Source: Firmicutes bacterium UBA5010
Lineage (GTDB): Bacteria; Bacillota; Clostridia; Tissierellales; Sedimentibacteraceae
NCBI GenBank assembly: GCA_002396645.1
Contig: DGYI01000013.1
Span: 1-18,283 of the forward strand
Length of the DNA: 18,283 nucleotides
Direction of reading: 5' to 3'
Each line of letters opens with the position of its first letter. The first letter of the stretch is position 1. The notes under the pieces were generated by a model. That model saw only the letters and a program-made list of their open reading frames with translations. It was not told the DNA's origin and made no database searches. Position numbers and translations under genes: made by a program. Of the stretch, positions 7,747-13,987 are shown one piece after another.

Positions 7747-7977
7747 ATGAAGATAATAGTTACAATATTTTTAGTTCTTGCTAGTTTGGTTTTAATTGCC
7801 AGCATATTGTTACAGTCAGGTAAGCAAGCGGGAATGTCCGGAGAAATAGCAGGCGGGGCGGAATCATTATGGGGAAGAAATAAAGGCAGAAGTTTCGAAG
7901 GTAAATTAGAAAAAGCTACAACTGTATCAGCGATAGTTTTCGTTTTAGCTGCATTATTGCTGGTAGCAATTCAATAA
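7747..7977 (+). CDS. secG: preprotein translocase subunit SecG
   Basis: This small membrane subunit of the SecYEG channel assists SecA-driven protein export. The 76-residue protein has two hydrophobic segments (about residues 2-22 and 54-75). They flank the conserved loop with LLQSGKQAGMSG, IAGGAESLWGRNKGRS and FEGKLEKATT, which is diagnostic for SecG. I chose ATG 7747, 11 bases after GGAGG (7731-7735). An in-frame GTG at 7735 overlaps the ribosome binding site itself and is rejected. Finding secG on the eno-to-rnr axis fits a common Firmicutes order (eno, secG, rnr, smpB), here interrupted by other genes. A terminator follows directly. Confidence 0.93.
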   Translation: MKIIVTIFLVLASLVLIASILLQSGKQAGMSGEIAGGAESLWGRNKGRSFEGKLEKATTVSAIVFVLAALLLVAIQ

Positions 7978-7989
7978 TTTTATATATTA

Positions 7990-8028
7990 AAAAAAGACGA
8001 AAAAACATATTGTTTTTTCATCTTTTTT
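7990..8028 (+). terminator. intrinsic terminator after secG
   Basis: An 18-bp, AT-rich stem (7990-8007 with 8011-8028) has one mismatch and a three-base TAT loop. The 3' arm ends in six T. It separates secG from hppA, so hppA needs readthrough or its own promoter in the 50 bases between. I see no strong one there. Confidence 0.8.
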
Positions 8029-8077
8029 AGTTATAAATTTTAATAATTAAATAAAAAACTTTGGAGGAATTTTTAGA

Positions 8078-10144
8078 ATGGATTTATTACTTATTATAGC
8101 TCCTATAGTGGGAGTTATCGCACTCTTATATGCATTTTATAAAGCATCCACTATTAATAAGGTTGATGCCGGAAATGAAAGAATGAAAGAAATAGCTTCT
8201 TATATTCAAGAAGGTGCTATGGCCTTTCTGACAAGAGAGTATAAAACATTGGTTATTTTTGCGGGGGTATTGTTTGTAGTACTATGCTTAGGCATTAACT
8301 GGCAAACAGGTATAAGCTTTTTAGTAGGAGCTGTATTCTCTGCACTTGCCGGTTTATTTGGAATGAAGGTTGCTACAAAGGCAAATGTAAGAACAGCTAA
8401 TGCAGCAAGAGAGTCAGGAATGAACAAGGCTTTGGATGTAGCATTCTCAGGCGGAGCAGTAATGGGAATGGTAGTTGTTGGTCTTGGTTTATTCGGAGCA
8501 GGTGCATTATGGTTATTATTTACAAGAGTACTAAATGTAGATGCTGACGTAGCTGCTACATATTTAACAGGTTTTGGATTGGGTGCTTCTTCGATAGCAT
8601 TATTCGGACGTGTTGGAGGCGGTATCTATACAAAGGCTGCTGACGTAGGAGCTGACCTTGTTGGTAAAGTTGAGGCAGGAATACCTGAGGATGATCCGAG
8701 AAACCCGGCTGTTATAGCAGATAACGTTGGTGATAACGTTGGTGACGTTGCAGGTATGGGTGCTGACTTATTCGAATCATATGTTGGTTCTATAATATCG
8801 GCTATTACATTAGGTGCTGTAGCTTTTGCAGAAGGAAGAGGAATTGTGTTCGCACTTGTATTGCCTGCAGTAGGTATACTTGCATCAATACTGGGAACCT
8901 TATTTGTAAGAAGCAAAGAAGGCGGAAATCCTCAAAAAGCATTAAACGCCGGTACATATGTCAGTTCACTTATAGTTGTAGTTGCTGCATTTTTCTTAAG
9001 TAAAGCTATATTACAAGATATCAGACCTTTCTTTGCAATAGTAATAGGCTTGGCAGTAGGACTTATAATAGCAAAAATTACTGAATATTACACTTCAGGT
9101 GACTATAAGCCTGTTAAAGGTATAGCGGATCAGTCGGAAACAGGACCTGCAACTACAATAATCAGCGGTTTATCGGTGGGTATGCTGTCAACAGCATTGC
9201 CGATAGTTGTTTTGGCAGTAGGAATTATATCAGCTTATTATTTATGCGGTATGTCTTTTGGCGAAATGAGCTTTGAGCAAGGTTTGTACGGAATAGCACT
9301 TGCAGCTGTAGGGATGCTTTCAACAACAGGTATGACTGTTGCGGTTGATGCTTACGGACCGATAGCAGATAATGCAGGTGGTATCGCTGAAATGTGTGAA
9401 TTGCCTCACGGAGTAAGAGAAATCACAGATAAGCTTGACTCTGTTGGAAATACAACGGCAGCTATAGGTAAGGGTTTTGCAATAGGTTCAGCAGCTTTAA
9501 CGGCGCTTGCACTATTTGCATCCTATACACAAGCAGTTGGTATTAGCGCTGAGACAGGTGTTAACTTAATAGAGCCGACAGTTATAGCAGGTATATTTAT
9601 AGGCGGTATGTTACCGTTCTTGTTCTCGGCAATCACTATGAGTGCAGTTGGTAAAGCGGCATTTGCAATGATTGAAGAAGTAAGAAGACAATTCAGAGAA
9701 CTTCCGGGAATCATGAAAGGTACAGACAAGCCTGATTATACAAAATGCGTTGATATCAGTACAACAGCAGCATTAAGAGAAATGATAATACCAGGACTTT
9801 TGGCGGTTGTAGTTCCGTTAATAGTTGGTTTCTTGCTTGGCAAAGAAGCTTTAGGCGGATTGTTGGCAGGTTCATTGGTTACAGGTGTCTTAATGGCTAT
9901 AATGATGGCTAATGCAGGCGGAGCTTGGGATAATGCTAAAAAATATATTGAGTCGGGAGCTCACGGCGGAAAAGGAAGCGACGCTCATAAAGCGGCAGTT
10001 GTCGGAGATACTGTAGGAGACCCGTTCAAAGATACTTCAGGACCTTCAATCAACATTTTAATTAAGCTTATGACTATCGTTGCATTGGTATTCGGACCTG
10101 TTATAGCACAGTATGGCGGAATTTTATTAAACCTTTTAAAATAA
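8078..10144 (+). CDS. hppA: K+-dependent membrane pyrophosphatase, probably Na+-pumping
   Basis: This integral membrane enzyme couples hydrolysis of pyrophosphate to ion pumping. It has 688 residues with roughly sixteen hydrophobic segments. The catalytic region DVGADLVGKVEAG, EDDPRNPAVIADNVGDNVGDVAGMGADLF is canonical (about residues 189-232), as are the acidic DAYGPIADNAGG (424-434) and DTVGDPFKDTSGPS near the end. GNTTAA at 457-462 has Ala where K+-independent enzymes carry Lys, so it belongs to the K+-dependent class. The gate Glu is at residue 233 in DLFESYVG, the position used by Na+-pumping enzymes; plant-type H+ pumps carry it four residues later. Na+ transport is therefore the favoured inference, with dual Na+/H+ pumping possible. 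GGAGG (8063-8067) precedes ATG 8078. Confidence 0.95.
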   Translation: MDLLLIIAPIVGVIALLYAFYKASTINKVDAGNERMKEIASYIQEGAMAFLTREYKTLVIFAGVLFVVLCLGINWQTGISFLVGAVFSALAGLFGMKVATKANVRTANAARESGMNKALDVAFSGGAVMGMVVVGLGLFGAGALWLLFTRVLNVDADVAATYLTGFGLGASSIALFGRVGGGIYTKAADVGADLVGKVEAGIPEDDPRNPAVIADNVGDNVGDVAGMGADLFESYVGSIISAITLGAVAFAEGRGIVFALVLPAVGILASILGTLFVRSKEGGNPQKALNAGTYVSSLIVVVAAFFLSKAILQDIRPFFAIVIGLAVGLIIAKITEYYTSGDYKPVKGIADQSETGPATTIISGLSVGMLSTALPIVVLAVGIISAYYLCGMSFGEMSFEQGLYGIALAAVGMLSTTGMTVAVDAYGPIADNAGGIAEMCELPHGVREITDKLDSVGNTTAAIGKGFAIGSAALTALALFASYTQAVGISAETGVNLIEPTVIAGIFIGGMLPFLFSAITMSAVGKAAFAMIEEVRRQFRELPGIMKGTDKPDYTKCVDISTTAALREMIIPGLLAVVVPLIVGFLLGKEALGGLLAGSLVTGVLMAIMMANAGGAWDNAKKYIESGAHGGKGSDAHKAAVVGDTVGDPFKDTSGPSINILIKLMTIVALVFGPVIAQYGGILLNLLK

Positions 10145-10160
10145 ATAATATATAATTGAG

Positions 10161-10210
10161 AAGACTAAAAAGACTTTTCAGAGTATTGAAAAGTCTTTGA
10201 GTCTTTTTTT
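10161..10210 (+). terminator. strong intrinsic terminator after hppA
   Basis: The core is a perfect 12-bp stem (10169-10180 AAAGACTTTTCA with 10187-10198 TGAAAAGTCTTT) around a six-base loop. It is extended by an outer AAGACT/AGTCTT pairing (10161-10166 with 10200-10205) and ends in a long T run to 10210. Confidence 0.9.
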
Positions 10211-10223
10211 GTTTCACTTTTTA

Positions 10224-10249
10224 ACCCTCTGCATATAATAACAGAGGGT
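10224..10249 (+). promoter_or_regulatory. inverted repeat covering the hydrolase ribosome binding site, with a -10-like loop
   Basis: ACCCTCTG (10224-10231) pairs perfectly with CAGAGGGT (10242-10249) around a 10-base loop. The 3' arm contains GAGGG, the only ribosome binding site for the gene starting at 10257. The loop contains TATAAT (10234-10239). If transcription starts upstream, the hairpin hides the ribosome binding site. If TATAAT is a true -10, the repeat would instead be a protein-binding operator. No good -35 is seen: TTGTTT at 10209-10214 gives a 19-base spacer. Confidence 0.4.
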
Positions 10250-10256
10250 GAGCTGT

Positions 10257-11024
10257 ATGTATATAAATATTGATGGATTAAGAATAAATTACATAGATGA
10301 GGGAGTAGGAGCTGATGTCTTACTCCTTCATGGCTGGGGAGCAAATATTAAAACAATGCAGCCAATAGTGGATATTTTAAAAAAACAATTTAGGGTTTTA
10401 GCACTTGATTTGCCGGGTTTTGGAGAGAGTGACATGCCATTTAAAGCATGGAACAGTTTCGATTATGCGGATATAGTAAAAAAGTTCATTGATTTTCTTT
10501 CATTAAAGGATATAATTTTAATCGGGCATTCTCATGGCGGAAGGGTTTCTGTCATATTATCATCGATGTATCAGAATATGGTAAAAAAGCTTATATTAAT
10601 TGACAGTGCCGGAATTATAGCTAAACGAAGTTTAAAGTATTATTATAAAGTATATAAATATAAGGTCCTAAAAAAATTATACTTGTTAGTTTACAGGAAT
10701 AATGATTCTAAATTAAGAAATTTTTATAAAAAATTCGGCTCAGAAGATTATAAAAATGCCGATAATGAAATCATAAGACAAACTTTGGTTAAGGTATTGC
10801 ACGATAATATTGAAAATCATTTAATTAAGATAAAAGCGCCGACGCTTATTGTTTGGGGGGAGAATGATACAGACACCCCTATTTATATGGCAAAAAAATT
10901 AAATAAAAAAATACCTGATAGCGGCTTAGTTATACTGGATGGAGCAGGCCATTACTCATATTTGGATAATTTTTATAAATTTAAGCTTATAGTTGAGAAT
11001 TTTTTATACGGAGGTGCTTTATGA
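10257..11024 (+). CDS. alpha/beta hydrolase of a Mur-ligase/Ddl cassette
   Basis: A soluble 255-residue alpha/beta-hydrolase with a complete catalytic triad. Its features are the oxyanion region LLLHGWGAN (residues 22-30), DLPGFGESD (51-59), the nucleophile elbow GHSHGG with Ser92, the acid Asp204 in WGENDTDTP, and His232 in DGAGHYSY. A basic lid-like stretch (about 123-160) lies between the elbow and the acid. There is no signal peptide or membrane segment. ATG 10257 is chosen; an in-frame GTG at 10248 lies inside the ribosome binding site. The stop overlaps the next start (ATGA, 11021-11024), so translation is coupled to the membrane Mur ligase. The substrate is unknown. From context it may cleave an ester or amide on a peptidoglycan-like intermediate. 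Confidence 0.85.
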   Translation: MYINIDGLRINYIDEGVGADVLLLHGWGANIKTMQPIVDILKKQFRVLALDLPGFGESDMPFKAWNSFDYADIVKKFIDFLSLKDIILIGHSHGGRVSVILSSMYQNMVKKLILIDSAGIIAKRSLKYYYKVYKYKVLKKLYLLVYRNNDSKLRNFYKKFGSEDYKNADNEIIRQTLVKVLHDNIENHLIKIKAPTLIVWGENDTDTPIYMAKKLNKKIPDSGLVILDGAGHYSYLDNFYKFKLIVENFLYGGAL

Positions 11025-12688
11025 GTTTAGTTTTAATGATAATAATTTCTTTTATTTGGTTTAGTATAATGTTTATGAAGTCAGAAAGCTACTTACATAT
11101 TCTGCAGCTGGAAGGGTATAACACAAATAAATTAAAAAAATGGATGAATCAAAACAAGGGTAAAATATACAGAAAATCATACATTTATTTTTCGGTAATT
11201 GCTATAGCTCTTATAATTTTTTATTATATCTTTTATGATATATATATATTTAAGGCTATATTTTATTTGAGTGTAATTTTATTGTTTACTATAATGGGAA
11301 TCACATTCAACAATAACAAGAAAGTTTCTAAAAAACCGTTTATTTACACAAAGAGAGCAAAAAGACTAAGCTCAATAACGCTCGGACTTATTTTGCTTGA
11401 TTTATTGATAGTCATTGTATTGACCACTGTTTTCACAAACAAAATACTCATGCTGAACAAGACACTGGATATTATCTATCCGATTTTCATTGGATTTATG
11501 ATTATATCTTATTTATTATGTATTTATTATGTTATTCTAGGTAATTTAATATCTTTACCCTTGGAAAGCAAAATAAACAAAAAATTCTATATTATGGCGA
11601 GAGAAAAAATAAAAAACATGAATGGATTAAAAACAATCGGCATAACCGGCAGCTATGGCAAAACAAGCACTAAATTTATAAGTTCATCCATATTGTCTCA
11701 GAAGTTTATGGTTATGAATACACCTGAAAGCTATAATACGCCTATGGGTATAAGCAAGGTAATAAACAATGATCTGACAGGGGATTATGAGATATTTATC
11801 GCAGAGATGGGAGCAACACAAAAAGGTGATATAGAAGAACTAGCCATACTTGCTCAGCCTGAGATAGGAGTTATTACCTCTATCGGACCTTGTCATCTTG
11901 AAAGCTTTGGCTCAATAGAGAATATAGCAAACTGCAAATATGAACTGATAGAACATTTATCAAGTGAAGGTATAGCGATTTTTAATTATGACAATCCATA
12001 TGTCAGGGCTTTAGCTGATAAGACAGAAAAAACAAAAATTTTGTATGCAATAGAAAACCCTGATAATGCAGATATATATGCTAATGACATAGCAGTAAAT
12101 GAAAGAGGATCATCATTCACACTTTGTATAAGGGATAAAGGTAGTATAAATTGCGAAACTTCACTTTTAGGAAAGCATAATATACTAAATATACTTGCAG
12201 CTGTTTCAATTGCAAGTGCTTTGGGTATGAATTTAGAGGAAATAAGTTTAGGGATAAAAAAAATATTGCCTGTAAAACACAGGTTGGAGCTTATCGACCC
12301 TAAAACAGGTATTATAGTAATTGATGATGCCTTTAATTCCAACCCTGATGGAGCACAGGCAGCATTAGAGATAATAAACGAATTTAAAGACAGAAGAAAA
12401 ATAATTGTTACACCCGGAATGGTGGAGCTTGGTGAAATAGAAAAAGCAGAAAATGAAAAATTTGGGGAGAAAATAGCAAGGATTTGTGATATAGTTATAT
12501 TGGTCGGTAAAAAACGAACGCAGCCTATTTATGATGGATTGATAAGAAAAGGATTTGATGTAAATAATATATTTGTAGTTAATTCTACTGATGACTCAAC
12601 GGAGATTTTAAAAAGTATTGCAAAACCAGGCGATGTTGTGCTATATGAAAATGATTTGCCTGATACTTATGAAGAAAGCGTTAAGTAA
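11021..12688 (+). CDS. membrane-anchored MurF-like Mur ligase
   Basis: A 555-residue, ATP-dependent amide ligase of the Mur family. About five hydrophobic helices (roughly residues 2-18, 53-71, 75-93, 117-138, 150-173) occupy the place of the UDP-sugar-binding domain that starts normal MurF. The catalytic part follows: P-loop GITGSYGKTSTK (207-218), SYNTPMGIS (236-244), AEMGATQKGDI (260-270), GPCHLESFGS (288-297), GKHNILNILAA (383-393), and the C-terminal domain with DDAFNSNPDGAQAAL (434-448), then VTPGMVELG. These match MurF (tripeptide to D-Ala-D-Ala ligase) better than MurC, MurD or MurE. It is an apparently intact enzyme that may act on a membrane-bound acceptor. GGAGG at 11010-11014 and a 4-base overlap tie it to the hydrolase. 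Some annotations would call it murF; I withhold the symbol because the substrate domain is missing. Confidence 0.88.
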   Translation: MSLVLMIIISFIWFSIMFMKSESYLHILQLEGYNTNKLKKWMNQNKGKIYRKSYIYFSVIAIALIIFYYIFYDIYIFKAIFYLSVILLFTIMGITFNNNKKVSKKPFIYTKRAKRLSSITLGLILLDLLIVIVLTTVFTNKILMLNKTLDIIYPIFIGFMIISYLLCIYYVILGNLISLPLESKINKKFYIMAREKIKNMNGLKTIGITGSYGKTSTKFISSSILSQKFMVMNTPESYNTPMGISKVINNDLTGDYEIFIAEMGATQKGDIEELAILAQPEIGVITSIGPCHLESFGSIENIANCKYELIEHLSSEGIAIFNYDNPYVRALADKTEKTKILYAIENPDNADIYANDIAVNERGSSFTLCIRDKGSINCETSLLGKHNILNILAAVSIASALGMNLEEISLGIKKILPVKHRLELIDPKTGIIVIDDAFNSNPDGAQAALEIINEFKDRRKIIVTPGMVELGEIEKAENEKFGEKIARICDIVILVGKKRTQPIYDGLIRKGFDVNNIFVVNSTDDSTEILKSIAKPGDVVLYENDLPDTYEESVK

Positions 12689-12748
12689 AAAGCAACTTCA
12701 CGTTATGAAAGTATGAGGGAGTTTATTTTATGTATAGGGGGACAATAT

Positions 12749-13906
12749 ATGAAAAAAAGGGTTGGAATTCTAATTGGGGGAAAATCAGTAGAGCATGAGG
12801 TTTCTATAATAACCGGACTTCAGGTTTTAGATAATATAGATAGAGAAAAATACGAGCCGATAATTATATATATTCAAAAAGATGGAAGCTGGGTCTTAGG
12901 AAAAAGCTTATATAAGATAGCAAACTACAAAAATAAGGAGTTAAAGGATATATATGAGGTCGTTCCCATTGCGGGTAATAATAAGCTTATACTGTATCCG
13001 CACCCTAAGAAAACAAAAAGGAAGTTTTTCAGAAAGCCATCAGCAGTTGAAATTGATGTAGTATTTCCAGCTTTACACGGAACTAATGCAGAGGATGGCT
13101 GCATACACGGATTTTGTCAGATGAATGCAATCCCATGTGCCTTCGGAACAGTTTTAAGCTCTGCTGTAGGTATGGATAAGGTTATAATGAAGAAAGTATT
13201 TAGTGCAGATAAATTGCCTATACCAGAATATATTTGGTTTTATAAAAGTGAATTTATGCTCGATATGGAAAAAATCATAAAAGATTCTGAGGCTATAGGA
13301 TATCCTTTGATTGTTAAACCTGCTAATCTGGGTTCCAGTATAGGTATAGGAAAAGCGAATAATCAACAAGAGCTTATAAATGCTATACAGATTGCAACAT
13401 ACTATGATAAAAAAATTATAGTAGAAAAGTGTATTGAGAATCTCAGAGAAATAAACTGTGCTGTTTTGGGTTATGAAAATGACTTGATTACTTCATTTTG
13501 TGAAGAACCATTAGGATGGAAAGAGTTTTTAACATTTGAGGATAAATACATAAATAATAATAAAAATAGTATAAACAACAACAGAAAAATACCTGCCGAT
13601 ATAGATGAAGAAACAAAAAATAAAATATTTGAGCTTGCAAAGTCTGCTTTCAATGCGATTGACTGCTCAGGAAATGCCAGAATAGACTTTTTATATGAGG
13701 GCAATAATATATATATTAATGAAATAAATACTATACCTGGTTCTATAGCATTTTATTTGTGGGAAGCTACAGGAATTAATTTCAAAGAATTAATTACGAA
13801 AATTATAGATATTTCAGAGAATATTGAGAAAGATAAAACAGTAAATGTAATAAGCTATAATGTAGATTTGTTAAGTAATTTAGGAAAATTCGGCAAACAT
13901 TTATAA
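12749..13906 (+). CDS. D-alanine--D-alanine ligase-like ATP-grasp enzyme
   Basis: A 385-residue ATP-grasp ligase of the Ddl family, which normally joins two D-Ala for cell-wall synthesis. Seen in order are GILIGGKSVEHEVS (6-19, with the conserved Glu), FPALHGTNAEDG (106-117), MDK (142-144), YPLIVKPANLGSSIGIG (185-201, with the conserved Ser), REINCAVLGYEN (233-244), the omega loop FEDKY (263-267), RIDF (311-314) and NEINTIPGS (324-332). The omega-loop Lys-Tyr of D-Ala-D-Ala enzymes is kept, unlike VanA-type ligases. The second-substrate region reads PGSIAFYLW, where typical Ddl has a Ser two residues before a Tyr/Val-Pro. An Asn-rich insertion (269-278) lies in the omega loop. ATG 12749 follows AGGGGG (12736-12741); an in-frame ATG at 12713 has no ribosome binding site. 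A canonical ddl may exist elsewhere, so I give no symbol. Confidence 0.87.
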   Translation: MKKRVGILIGGKSVEHEVSIITGLQVLDNIDREKYEPIIIYIQKDGSWVLGKSLYKIANYKNKELKDIYEVVPIAGNNKLILYPHPKKTKRKFFRKPSAVEIDVVFPALHGTNAEDGCIHGFCQMNAIPCAFGTVLSSAVGMDKVIMKKVFSADKLPIPEYIWFYKSEFMLDMEKIIKDSEAIGYPLIVKPANLGSSIGIGKANNQQELINAIQIATYYDKKIIVEKCIENLREINCAVLGYENDLITSFCEEPLGWKEFLTFEDKYINNNKNSINNNRKIPADIDEETKNKIFELAKSAFNAIDCSGNARIDFLYEGNNIYINEINTIPGSIAFYLWEATGINFKELITKIIDISENIEKDKTVNVISYNVDLLSNLGKFGKHL

Positions 13907-13922
13907 TAATATGCACTTTAAT

Positions 13923-13965
13923 ATCTCCAATGTGTAGGCAGTGCCTGCACATTTGTAGTCGAGAT
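13923..13965 (+). other. hairpin between the ligase cassette and rnr
   Basis: AATGTGTAGGC (13929-13939) pairs with GCCTGCACATT (13943-13953) over 11 positions with one G-U and a three-base AGT loop. ATCTC/GAGAT (13923-13927 with 13961-13965) can extend it. No T run follows, so it is not a classical terminator. It is GC-richer than its surroundings and lies about 13 bases before the rnr ribosome binding site. It may be an RNA-processing or stability site in a cassette-rnr transcript. Confidence 0.4.
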
Positions 13966-13987
13966 TATAGTATAACTGGAGGATAAA

